From NCBI GenBank assembly GCA_017996845.1, contig JAGOGF010000016.1:1-36330 (forward strand): a stretch of 36,330 nt of DNA. Direction: 5' to 3'. A model generated the notes under the pieces. That model was not told the origin of the DNA. It was given only the letters and a program-made list of their open reading frames with translations, and ran no database searches. Source of the DNA: Butyrivibrio sp. (GTDB taxonomy: Bacteria > Bacillota_A > Clostridia > Lachnospirales > Lachnospiraceae). Numbering within the stretch: the stretch's first letter is position 1; each line of letters starts with the position of its first letter. Positions 15,751 to 23,965 of this stretch are shown here, piece after piece. The position numbers and the translations under genes are program-made.

Positions 15751-17160
15751 ATGGTATTCAGTTCAATGGTTTTTTTATGGATTTTTTTGCCAATCGTGAT
15801 CGTGCTGAGTTTTTTAACCAGAAATATCAAGGCACAGAATATAATGCTTTTGATTGCAAGCCTTATTTTTTATGCATGGGGTGAACCGACTTACATCTTT
15901 TTGCTTTTGGCCTCGATTATTATGAACTGGGCGCTTGGCATAGGAATAGAGCGGTTTGAAAAATACAAAAATCAGCTTCTTGTATTGGATATTATTGGAA
16001 ATCTTTTGGTTCTTGGCTATTTCAAATATTGCAATTTTGCGATTAATACGCTGGATCATCTGATCCCCATATTACATCTTTCAAGAACCAATATTGCACT
16101 TCCGATTGGAATTTCATTCTTTACATTTCGTGCAATGAGTTATGTGATTGATTTATATCGCGGACATTACAAGGCACAGAAGAATATTCTGAATCTTGGA
16201 CTGTATATTTCGTTTTTCCCGCAGCTGCTTGCAGGTCCGATTGTAAAATATCGGGATATCAATGAGCAGATTACTGTACGTACAGTAAACAGAGAAAAAA
16301 TGGTTGCAGGATTCCGTAAGTTCATATATGGTTTGGGCAAAAAAGTCATTATTTCCAATCTTTTGTCTGTTGCCGTTGATAATATTTTTGCATTGGATTT
16401 TTCACAGATGACCAGTCTGATGGCATGGTGCGGAGCAATATTCTATACGATTCAAATCTATTATGATTTTTCAGGATATTCAGATATGGCGATCGGGCTT
16501 AGCAAAATGTTCGGATTTGATGTTGCTGAGAATTTTAATTATCCTTATATTTCTTCGTCTATCCGTGAATTTTGGAGAAGATGGCATATTTCACTGTCTT
16601 CCTGGTTCAAGGAATATTTGTATATTCCGCTTGGCGGAAATCGAAAAGGAACCTTCCACACTTATCTGAATTTATTTATTGTCTTTGCAGTAACAGGACT
16701 CTGGCATGGTGCAAGCTGGAATTTTGTGGGATGGGGACTCTATCATGGATTTTTCATTATTATTGAACGAATGGGCTTTGGGAAAATTTTGGATAAATCC
16801 AAAGTGTTCAGCAGAATATACTGTATGATTGTTGTTATGGTGGGTTGGATTTTTTTTCGGGTGGAAAGTGTCAGCATGGGACTTCATGTAATTGCCAGGA
16901 TGGTTATGCCATGGAAATATCAGACATCAGCAGTTGCAATCGGAACACTTGTATCTGCACCGGCGTTAATTGCAGGTATAATTGGAATCATTGGATGCGG
17001 TATGCTTCAGAAGATCTTTTCCTGTAATAAGTTTAGCGGTTTTGCTGTAAAGTGGAAGAACAGTCTGCCGGAAGCAATCTATTGCTGCCTTATATTTTTA
17101 TATTGTATTTTGCTGCTTGCCAATAACACCTATAATCCATTTATCTATTTCAGATTCTGA
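15751..17160 (+). CDS. MBOAT-family O-acyltransferase (AlgI/DltB-like)
   Basis: A 469-residue polytopic membrane protein that moves acyl groups across the membrane for O-acylation of an extracytoplasmic glycan. Seen are MVFSSMVFLWIFLPIVIVLSF at the N-terminus, the PIGISFFTFRAMSYVIDLYRG and FFPQLLAGPIVKY segments, SGYSDMAIGLSKMFGF, the REFWRRWHISLSSWFKEYLYIPLGGN motif, and the catalytic-histidine region TGLWHGASWNFVGWGLYHG with His319 and His332. These are hallmark MBOAT/AlgI features. GAGGAAATT precedes ATG 15751. The next gene encodes an AlgJ/X-like SGNH partner, as in alginate and PatA/PatB acetylation systems, so the pair probably acetylates a surface glycan or peptidoglycan. Which one is not shown. 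Confidence 0.93.
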   Translation: MVFSSMVFLWIFLPIVIVLSFLTRNIKAQNIMLLIASLIFYAWGEPTYIFLLLASIIMNWALGIGIERFEKYKNQLLVLDIIGNLLVLGYFKYCNFAINTLDHLIPILHLSRTNIALPIGISFFTFRAMSYVIDLYRGHYKAQKNILNLGLYISFFPQLLAGPIVKYRDINEQITVRTVNREKMVAGFRKFIYGLGKKVIISNLLSVAVDNIFALDFSQMTSLMAWCGAIFYTIQIYYDFSGYSDMAIGLSKMFGFDVAENFNYPYISSSIREFWRRWHISLSSWFKEYLYIPLGGNRKGTFHTYLNLFIVFAVTGLWHGASWNFVGWGLYHGFFIIIERMGFGKILDKSKVFSRIYCMIVVMVGWIFFRVESVSMGLHVIARMVMPWKYQTSAVAIGTLVSAPALIAGIIGIIGCGMLQKIFSCNKFSGFAVKWKNSLPEAIYCCLIFLYCILLLANNTYNPFIYFRF

Positions 17161-17171
17161 GAGGTATCGTT

Positions 17172-18308
17172 TTGAAAAAGTCAGTGCAATATTTTTATAT
17201 CGCAATATTTTTTATTCTGGTCATGATTCCGGTACTGCTATATTCCATTATTGGTAAAAAACTTGACACAACCAGTTATGAGAATCGTAAGCTTGCAACG
17301 ATGCCTGCTCTTTCGGCAAAGACAATTTCAACATTTCCGTCTTCTTTTGAAAATTATTTTAATGACAATCTGCCATTTAAAAATCAGCTTGTTTTTTTGA
17401 ATGGACTTTTTGATTATAAAATATTCAGAACGTCATCTTCTGAGTCGGTTATTGTTGGAAAAAAAGGCTGGCTTTTTTATAAAGGTGCGCAGGTAAATGA
17501 TGAAGATCCGGTATCAGATTATAACGGAAGCAATCTTTTTACGGATGATCAGCTAAAGACAATCAGTAAAAATATGTTGGAAGCACGGGATGAACTTGCT
17601 TCCAGAAATATGGATTTTGTTATAATGATCGCTCCCAACAAAGAACGTGTATACAGTGAATATATGCCTAATGCATACGGAAAGCCTGCTGCGTGGGGAC
17701 GTATGGCCCAGGTGGTTGATTATCTCAAAAATAATACGGATTTAAAAGTAGTATGTCCATATGATGGAATAGCAGCCTATGAGGTAAAACATCCACAGGA
17801 TCAGTTGTATTATAAATATGATACACATTGGAATAATCTGGGTGCCTATATTGGCGGGAGTCTTTTGGATAAGGCTTTGGGATTTGATATGCCGGAGCTT
17901 AATACACTTACAAAAACAGCAGGGAATGTTCCAAGATATGATTTGGCTACGCTGCTGCATCTTGGGAATGTACTGGAGGATGATCCGGCATACATACTGG
18001 ATGGTTATTCATCTCATAAAGCAGCTATCCAGAAAAATGATAAGGCAACAGAGTTTCGAGGAACAATTTCAGATGGATCAGGTGATGACAGAAAACTGTT
18101 TATCATAGGAGATTCATTTTCTACAATGATGTTTCAATATGTTGCATGTAATTTTGACAGTTCCTATTTGAATTTCTATTATAATTATAATCTTCAAATG
18201 CTTGAAAAAGAAGAACCTAATGTTGTTGTCTATGAGACAGTGGAACGTTATCTGAATAATATGCTCCATTTTTCCATTAAAGACGGTATTGAAGCAGATG
18301 CGGAATAG
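17172..18308 (+). CDS. AlgJ/AlgX-like SGNH acyltransferase partner (DHHW family)
   Basis: 378 residues from a TTG start at 17172, preceded by GAGAGGT at the end of the MBOAT gene; the next in-frame ATG would cut the membrane helix. A signal-anchor lies at ~4-27 (VQYFYIAIFFILVMIPVLLYSII). The extracellular domain has ENRKLATMPALS, the YDTHWNNLGA motif with Asp217 and His219, and the IIGDSFSTMM motif with Ser315, which are the catalytic pieces of the AlgX/AlgJ SGNH-like fold. Such proteins accept the acyl group delivered by the MBOAT protein and place it on the glycan. The 11-base gap to the MBOAT gene, and the next gene starting 6 bases after its stop, support one transcription unit. Confidence 0.88.
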   Translation: MKKSVQYFYIAIFFILVMIPVLLYSIIGKKLDTTSYENRKLATMPALSAKTISTFPSSFENYFNDNLPFKNQLVFLNGLFDYKIFRTSSSESVIVGKKGWLFYKGAQVNDEDPVSDYNGSNLFTDDQLKTISKNMLEARDELASRNMDFVIMIAPNKERVYSEYMPNAYGKPAAWGRMAQVVDYLKNNTDLKVVCPYDGIAAYEVKHPQDQLYYKYDTHWNNLGAYIGGSLLDKALGFDMPELNTLTKTAGNVPRYDLATLLHLGNVLEDDPAYILDGYSSHKAAIQKNDKATEFRGTISDGSGDDRKLFIIGDSFSTMMFQYVACNFDSSYLNFYYNYNLQMLEKEEPNVVVYETVERYLNNMLHFSIKDGIEADAE

Positions 18309-18314
18309 TAAGAG

Positions 18315-19898
18315 ATGAAAGATGTAACCCGATATAGCAGAAAAATACGGGTATGGTTTATCCAGTCAGTCATATATATATGCGTTTTATGGATATTTTT
18401 CATGCCGAATTTGCAAAAAGTGAATATAGGAACAAACGACAGATATGTTGTCGAGTTGGATGGCGTTAAGGTCGGAGTAGTTTCGAATCCAGAGATGGCA
18501 AAGGAATGTTTACGTGCGGCGCGCAGAGAAATTGCAGCAGGGAATGATGAACTTGTGCTTGCAAATGCAGAAATGAAGGTTACTGGTGAAAGTATACTGT
18601 TTGGGAAAATCAGCAGTATGGAAAATGTAAAATCCGCCATGAACAAAGTATTGCAAAAAAATCTGCGCAGTACGTTGAACCGTTCTTATACAGTTAAGAT
18701 TAAGGATTTTTCTGTTAATCTTGCCAGCAAAGATGAAGTACTTTCACTTTTGAAAGCTTCCATCAGAAAATATGATCCGGAAAGTCAGTATGATGTTAAT
18801 TTGATTATGGATCCTTCCCGTGAAATAAATGCGCTGACAACATCAGTTGTGTCCCAGAAGGAAGAGGAACGTAAGAAGAAAAGGGAAACAGCGTTTCCGG
18901 AAGCGGGAATTGAATCAGCTATTTCGGATGTCATGGCTGAAGTTGAGCCTTTAACAACAGAGAAAAAGTTCTCTGATTTTGAATTGGGACTTCAGTCACT
19001 GGATTTTGGAGACAAGGTTGAAATTGTAGAATCTTATTTGCCGCAGGATGAATTGACGGATTTAAACACCGCAATAGATGAAGTGACCAAGGACAAAGAA
19101 ACAAATCAGATATACGAGGTGAAATCAGGGGATACCCTATCAACCATTGCGCAGGAATATGGACTTTCAGTGGACGATCTGGTATCAATGAATCCTACGC
19201 TTAATAATGAAAATTCCATTATCAGGGTAGGGGATGAGCTGATAGTGACCGTTCCGGAACCAGAGTTAACCATTCTGCATACGGAACAAAAGTATTATGA
19301 AGAAGATTATGAAGCAGATGTACAATATGTCGATAATGATAGTTGGTATTCGACCAAAAGTGTAGTGCTGCAGGAACCTTCTGCAGGACACCGTAAGGTT
19401 GTCGCACTTGTCAGATACAGTAATAATAGTGAAATTGCTGCTGATATACAGAAAGAGGAGATTACCTATCAGGCAGTTCCCAAAATTGTGGAAAGAGGAA
19501 CAATTGTACCGCCTACCTATATTAAGCCGATTTCCGGAGGAAGAATCAGTTCGGGATTTGGACGAAGGGTAGCACCAACGAGAGGAGCAAGCACTTTCCA
19601 TAAGGGCGTTGACTGGTCGACACCTGTTGGAACTGCAGTTATGGCATCTTCAACGGGAACGGTAATACGGGCCGGCTGGGGAAGCGGATACGGTTACTGT
19701 GTATATATTTCACATGCGGACGGCAGAGAAACCAGATATGGTCATTTGAGCAGGATTCTTGTGAAAGTCGGACAAAAGGTTGATCAGGGCCAGAAGATTG
19801 CGCTTAGTGGTAATACAGGAGTCAGCACAGGAGCTCATTTGCATTTTGAAATTCTGATTGGTGGTTCGCAGGTAAATCCATTAAAGTATTTGAATTAA
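18315..19898 (+). CDS. LysM-G5-M23 peptidoglycan endopeptidase
   Basis: 527 residues. A membrane anchor lies near the N-terminus (~15-33, WFIQSVIYICVLWIFFMP). An extracellular region of ~200 residues follows, then a LysM domain (~265-313, YEVKSGDTLSTIAQEYGLSV...IIRVGDELIV), a G5 domain (~316-400, ending EITYQAVPKIVERGT), and a C-terminal M23 metallopeptidase. The zinc ligands are visible: His429 and Asp433 in FHKGVDW, and His508/His510 in HLHFE. The enzyme would cut peptidoglycan cross-bridges or stems, with LysM and G5 holding it on glycan. The stop lies just before the murA promoters. The region before LysM (FSVNLASKDEVLSLLKASIRKY) is not a family I can name. Confidence 0.93.
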   Translation: MKDVTRYSRKIRVWFIQSVIYICVLWIFFMPNLQKVNIGTNDRYVVELDGVKVGVVSNPEMAKECLRAARREIAAGNDELVLANAEMKVTGESILFGKISSMENVKSAMNKVLQKNLRSTLNRSYTVKIKDFSVNLASKDEVLSLLKASIRKYDPESQYDVNLIMDPSREINALTTSVVSQKEEERKKKRETAFPEAGIESAISDVMAEVEPLTTEKKFSDFELGLQSLDFGDKVEIVESYLPQDELTDLNTAIDEVTKDKETNQIYEVKSGDTLSTIAQEYGLSVDDLVSMNPTLNNENSIIRVGDELIVTVPEPELTILHTEQKYYEEDYEADVQYVDNDSWYSTKSVVLQEPSAGHRKVVALVRYSNNSEIAADIQKEEITYQAVPKIVERGTIVPPTYIKPISGGRISSGFGRRVAPTRGASTFHKGVDWSTPVGTAVMASSTGTVIRAGWGSGYGYCVYISHADGRETRYGHLSRILVKVGQKVDQGQKIALSGNTGVSTGAHLHFEILIGGSQVNPLKYLN

Positions 19899-19905
19899 AA
19901 AACGT

Positions 19906-19934
19906 TTTACAAATAATGCTATCATTGCTATAAT
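19906..19934 (+). promoter_or_regulatory. murA upstream promoter
   Basis: TTTACA (19906-19911), 17-base spacer, TATAAT (19929-19934): a near-consensus housekeeping promoter. Confidence 0.75.
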
Positions 19935-19940
19935 AATTTT

Positions 19941-19969
19941 TTGTTTGTAGATAGTAATATTGTTATAAT
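19941..19969 (+). promoter_or_regulatory. murA downstream promoter
   Basis: TTGTTT (19941-19946), 17-base spacer, TATAAT (19964-19969), 35 bases after the first promoter. The leader to ATG 20040 would be about 64 bases. Confidence 0.72.
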
Positions 19970-20039
19970 ACAGTTACACTGTTTGTATAGATGCGTTCAT
20001 GTAGGACACAGCAACGGTGCTGCAGCATGAAAGGGCGAA

Positions 20040-21332
20040 ATGGAAAGATATATTATAAAAGGTGGTAATCCGCTGGTTGGCGAAGTGGAAATCGGAGGCG
20101 CAAAGAATGCAGCACTTGCTATTCTTGCAGCTTCTGCCATGACAGATGATACTGTTCTGATTGATAATATGCCGGATGTAAGAGATACAAATGTTTTGCT
20201 GCAGGCAATGGAAAGCGTTGGTGTCATGGTTGACCGTGTAAGCAGGCACTCTGTAAGAATCAATGCTTCGCAGGTTCGTAATCACACAATTGAAAATGAG
20301 TATATCAAGAAGATTCGCGCATCCTATTATCTGATTGGCGCACTTCTTGGGAAATATCGTCATGCACAGGTAGTTCTTCCAGGTGGATGTGATATCGGTT
20401 TAAGACCGATTGATCAGCATATTAAGGGTTTTACGGCGCTTGGGGCAAATGTTACCATTGAGCATGGTATTATCAATGCCTATGCAGAGAAACTGATCGG
20501 AAATCATATCTATCTGGATGTTGTGTCTGTAGGGGCAACAATCAATATCATGATGGCTGCTGTTATGGCAGATGGTCAGACCATTATTGAAAATGCTGCA
20601 AAGGAGCCTCATGTGGTTGATTTGGCAAATTTCCTTAACAGTATGGGAGCAAATGTAAAGGGCGCAGGTACAGATGTTATCCGCATTAAAGGAGTGGATA
20701 ATCTGCATGGTTCAGAATATACAATAATACCGGATCAGATTGAAGCGGGTACCTTTATGATGGCAGCAGCTGCGACGCATGGTGATGTTACTGTTAAAAA
20801 TGTTATTCCCAAGCATTTGGAATCCATTACAGCGAAACTGGATGAAATGGGATGCCAGATACAGGAATCGGATGATGCAGTTCGTGTAGTTGCTTCCAAA
20901 AGACTGACTGCAACACATGTTAAGACGCTTCCATACCCAGGATTTCCAACGGATATGCAGCCGCAGATTACAGTTGCACTTGGACTTGCAAGTGGAATCA
21001 GTATTGTGACGGAGAGTATATTTGAAAACCGTTTCAGATATGTTGATGCAATGATTCGGATGGGGGCAAGTATTAAAGTAGAAGGCAGTACAGCAATTGT
21101 AGACGGAGTGGAAAAATACAGCGGGGCTGAGATTTCAGCACCGGATCTGCGTGCAGGAGCAGCACTTGTGATTGCTGGACTGATTGCAGATGGCTATACC
21201 ACGATTGATGATATCAGATACATAGAGCGAGGATATGAAGATTTTCATATTAAATTAAGTGGTTTAGGGGCGCAGATTGAACGAATTGAAACCGATAGAG
21301 AGATTCAGAAGTTCAGATTGAAATTTGCATAA
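20040..21332 (+). CDS. murA: UDP-N-acetylglucosamine 1-carboxyvinyltransferase (MurA)
   Basis: A 430-residue cytoplasmic enzyme that adds enolpyruvate from PEP to UDP-GlcNAc, the first committed step of peptidoglycan synthesis. Lys22-Asn23 in IGGAKNAALAILAAS bind substrate, and the active-site Cys117 lies in VVLPGGCDIGLRPIDQH; this Cys is the fosfomycin target, so no Cys-to-Asp resistance change is present. Other family blocks are PYPGFPTDMQPQ, ESIFENRFRYVDAMIRMGA and DLRAGAALVIAGLIADG. AAAGGG stands at 20031-20036 before ATG 20040. It has two promoters of its own and a strong terminator, so it is likely monocistronic and strongly expressed. Many Firmicutes carry a second copy; only one is in this window. 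Confidence 0.97.
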   Translation: MERYIIKGGNPLVGEVEIGGAKNAALAILAASAMTDDTVLIDNMPDVRDTNVLLQAMESVGVMVDRVSRHSVRINASQVRNHTIENEYIKKIRASYYLIGALLGKYRHAQVVLPGGCDIGLRPIDQHIKGFTALGANVTIEHGIINAYAEKLIGNHIYLDVVSVGATINIMMAAVMADGQTIIENAAKEPHVVDLANFLNSMGANVKGAGTDVIRIKGVDNLHGSEYTIIPDQIEAGTFMMAAAATHGDVTVKNVIPKHLESITAKLDEMGCQIQESDDAVRVVASKRLTATHVKTLPYPGFPTDMQPQITVALGLASGISIVTESIFENRFRYVDAMIRMGASIKVEGSTAIVDGVEKYSGAEISAPDLRAGAALVIAGLIADGYTTIDDIRYIERGYEDFHIKLSGLGAQIERIETDREIQKFRLKFA

Positions 21333-21343
21333 AAGATGAAAGT

Positions 21344-21391
21344 AAAAAAGATCTTCAAGGGCAGTCAGACTGCTTTTGGAGATCTTTTTTT
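21344..21391. terminator. Terminator between convergent murA and acyltransferase genes
   Basis: AAAAAAGATCT (21344-21354) pairs with the reverse strand of GATCTTTTTTT (21381-21391), with an inner GCAGT...ACTGC stem. A and T tracts flank both sides, so it can work in both directions. Confidence 0.85.
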
Positions 21392-21439
21392 ATGGTATAA
21401 AGCGTTTTTTCAATCAAGAAAACACTTTTGCGTTACCAA

Positions 21440-22522
21440 TCAGTCTTTTTCGGAAGCAATCAAACCGACACTCCAGGGTATCAATTTCTCCTGCAGGATG
21501 CCGCAAAGAAGACAGAGAAAAAGCACAATAACAGAAGGGAAAATTGCGATTCCCAAAGCCTGCGGGGTATCAGTCAATTTCAAAATGGAACTGATAATGG
21601 GAATCATGGTTTGGAAGATGAGTATGGGGAATTTATTCCACATCAGGATAGGAAGTGTATGTCTTCCAATCAGTTCCGCCAATCTGGCATGTCCGATGCA
21701 GATGCAGCATAGCAAGGTTCCGCTTATATATGAAAATGCTGATAAAATGAAAAGCGGATATCTGGCATATTCATCGGTACGAACACTTACTTTTCCATTT
21801 TGCAGGGAAAAGAACAGCCCAAGCAGAAGGAGCAAAATGGATAAAAGAAAAAAGATTTTTTCGGTCACATTTTTATCTGAAAAGAAAGCATGCGATAAAA
21901 AATATTTTTGAAATATAACACCGCATTCTGTAAAAAGAAACATATTAAAGGCGGTTTCCATCTGCCATGGCAGCATAATGGGAAAAGATGCATGGATCAG
22001 AAGCTGTCCCAGAATTAAAACAAAAAAGATCCCGGCAAGGCGGACAAGAAGTGGGTGTTTCAGCTTATGCCTGATAATAAAAGTTTCCAGAAGATCAATA
22101 GGAATAAAAACACAGAAAAGGCAGGGGATAAACCAAAGTGAATTATTCCATTTCATATACTGTGTTTTGGAATTGGCATATAAAAGCCCTAGAAGGTTGG
22201 GAACAATATCGGTAGAACGAATTGTAACACCAAGTTTTTTACCTGCAAATGAACCCAGTATGCAGAATATTAGTATACTGATCATTCCAGCAAAAAAATA
22301 GGGAATTAAAAGTGATACAATTTTTTTTCTCCAAAAACGGATTTTCTGATCCGAATAATGATAGGTGACACCTGAAAGGAAAAAGAATAATGGAACACCT
22401 GCAGTAACAAGATATGAAAGAATAATGCCACGGCGCAGCATATGTCCCATAACAATTAAATAAATTCCAACGCATTTGGCAATATCAATATATGCAATTC
22501 TTACAGAAGTTTTATCTGTCAT
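21440..22522 (-). CDS. Acyltransferase-3 family membrane protein
   Basis: 360 residues with about ten membrane helices, typical of integral acyltransferases (PF01757) that O-acylate sugars. The N-terminal block IAYIDIAKCVGIYLIVMGHML holds Asp13 and the conserved His27. It is followed by VPLFFFLSGVTYHY and KKIVSLLIPYFFAGM, then NNSLWFIPCLFCVF and WQMETAFNMFLFTECGVIF. These match cell-surface-sugar acetyltransferases such as WecH and OatA N-terminal regions, but there is no SGNH domain. Its ATG overlaps the stop of the HD-GYP gene by 4 bases (ATGA), so translation is coupled. The target glycan is unknown; the nearby surface glycan cluster is a candidate. Confidence 0.88.
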   Translation of the reverse strand: MTDKTSVRIAYIDIAKCVGIYLIVMGHMLRRGIILSYLVTAGVPLFFFLSGVTYHYSDQKIRFWRKKIVSLLIPYFFAGMISILIFCILGSFAGKKLGVTIRSTDIVPNLLGLLYANSKTQYMKWNNSLWFIPCLFCVFIPIDLLETFIIRHKLKHPLLVRLAGIFFVLILGQLLIHASFPIMLPWQMETAFNMFLFTECGVIFQKYFLSHAFFSDKNVTEKIFFLLSILLLLLGLFFSLQNGKVSVRTDEYARYPLFILSAFSYISGTLLCCICIGHARLAELIGRHTLPILMWNKFPILIFQTMIPIISSILKLTDTPQALGIAIFPSVIVLFLCLLCGILQEKLIPWSVGLIASEKD

Positions 22523-23604
22523 ATGATTTCTTTAATATATAGATCAGAAGAAATACTCAGATCGATATATCTGTCTCCAATCCGTACAGTTGGTCTGGCA
22601 AGATGATCGCGGTTTATAAAAACAATATCTCCTTCTGTGCCATTGCTGAGACGTACACGATTCAGAAGGTAAGTATTTACAATATTAAAAAGAAAAGTCA
22701 TAACTGCGTTTGTGTCATATTTTTGAAGACCTTCATTTTCAAAAAGTGAAATTGCAACAAAAGGACATAACGGTCCGCGATACACACGAGCAGACGTCAT
22801 GGCATCATATACATCGGCGATTGCAATAATTTTGGCAAAAGGATCAATTTGTGAACTTGTTAAATGAAAAGGATATCCTGAACCGTCACATCGCTCATGG
22901 TGCATTAGTGCCACGTTTTTGACATGCAGATCAATGTCCAGATCTTTTAAAATTTTGTACCCTTCTTTTGGATGTGTCTGAACAAGAGAATATTCATTTT
23001 CTGTCAGCTTTTCCGGCTTAGCAATAATGTTTCCGGGAATCAGGATCTTTCCGATATCATGAAAAAGACCAGCCTGAGTCAACAGTTCAATATCCCGATC
23101 AGACATTTTCATCCAATGTCCCAGAATATTACTGATCAATGAGACATTGATACAGTGCACATATGTGACATCATCATATTGGCGAAGACTGTGCAGCATA
23201 TCAAAAATATTAGAAGGTCCGTGACCGGATTCTATAAGTGAATAGATCGGTGCAACAATACTGTTTATGTCGAGTGGTTTATTATTTTTTACGACATCGT
23301 TAATGGCATTTTCAAAGTCGCTTGAAGCATTCTCAAAGTCAGATTTGAATTTCAGAAATTCTTTTGTCTGGCGGAGTCTTTGCGCATAGGAAAGAGTAGC
23401 TTCGTCGGAATTGGTCAGCTCTGCATCCACAGCAAGTTCATCTTCCACAAGTACATTAATTGTAGAATAAAACTCCAATTTGGCAATCGATTTATCTGTC
23501 AATGTGAAACCTTTGGGAAGTACCAGCTGATCATTGTTGTAGGTATATACATTTTCTGCCAGAATCATGCCGGGCAAAAGATCAGAAGTCATAATACGTT
23601 TCAT
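22519..23604 (-). CDS. HD-GYP domain c-di-GMP phosphodiesterase
   Basis: 361 residues from the ATG whose first base is 23604 (MKRIMTSDLLPGM...), with AAAGG 7 bases upstream; the 18-residue extension from 23658 lacks a ribosome site. The N-terminal ~60 residues (LPGMILAENVY...LPKGFTLTDKSIAKL) match the small domain often found before HD-GYP. The catalytic domain shows H150, the HD pair His182-Asp183 in FHDIGK, HHERCDGSGYP at 235-245 with the GYP signature intact, and AIADVYDAMTS. It would hydrolyse cyclic di-GMP in the cytoplasm. There is no receiver or membrane domain. A short internal duplication (SDFENASSDFENA) precedes the HD domain. Coupling to the acyltransferase gene suggests a shared role in the cell surface. 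Confidence 0.93.
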   Translation of the reverse strand: MKRIMTSDLLPGMILAENVYTYNNDQLVLPKGFTLTDKSIAKLEFYSTINVLVEDELAVDAELTNSDEATLSYAQRLRQTKEFLKFKSDFENASSDFENAINDVVKNNKPLDINSIVAPIYSLIESGHGPSNIFDMLHSLRQYDDVTYVHCINVSLISNILGHWMKMSDRDIELLTQAGLFHDIGKILIPGNIIAKPEKLTENEYSLVQTHPKEGYKILKDLDIDLHVKNVALMHHERCDGSGYPFHLTSSQIDPFAKIIAIADVYDAMTSARVYRGPLCPFVAISLFENEGLQKYDTNAVMTFLFNIVNTYLLNRVRLSNGTEGDIVFINRDHLARPTVRIGDRYIDLSISSDLYIKEII

Positions 23605-23683
23605 GAAAAAACCTTTCTCATATATATCAGCTGTGTATGAAAAAACAATTTCTGTCATTTAAAAAATAGTATATATTAATTTA

Positions 23684-23712
23684 ATTATAAAATTCGTATA
23701 CTCAAAAGTCAA
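23684..23712 (-). promoter_or_regulatory. Promoter of the HD-GYP/acyltransferase operon
   Basis: On the minus strand, TTGACT (23712-23707), 17-base spacer, TATAAT (23689-23684): near consensus. It gives a leader of about 70 bases to the start at 23604. Confidence 0.8.
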
Positions 23713-23965
23713 TCAACTGCGTGGAATACAGATTTGCCATGTAATCATATATAAGAATATAAATAAACGAATAAGTAAATAGTGAATAATAAGAAAAACG
23801 ATGATCATCATTATCAGAACTATATAAATAAAAAATAAAGTGATTTATGATTTATTCAGTATTTAAACATCCTTTGCACACAATTTGAACATATTTTCAT
23901 CAAACAGCTACGGTAAAGTAAATGCAACGGCAGAAAACTTTTGCCAAAGAAATGGAGTAGATGCG
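23713..23965. other. AT-rich divergent intergenic region
   Basis: No gene is supported. A perfect 10-base palindrome GATGATCATC lies at 23800-23809. The apbE promoter must be here or further upstream but no convincing -35/-10 pair was found. A TTG at 23885 is in frame with apbE but has no ribosome site. Confidence 0.5.

Noticed and set aside
21336..21911. Plus-strand open frame of 191 codons right after murA
   Set aside because: It runs through the murA terminator and is antisense to the acyltransferase gene, whose protein is clearly real. No family resemblance or ribosome site.
23885..23965. 27-residue extension of ApbE from TTG
   Set aside because: No ribosome site, and the extension has no signal peptide or family resemblance.
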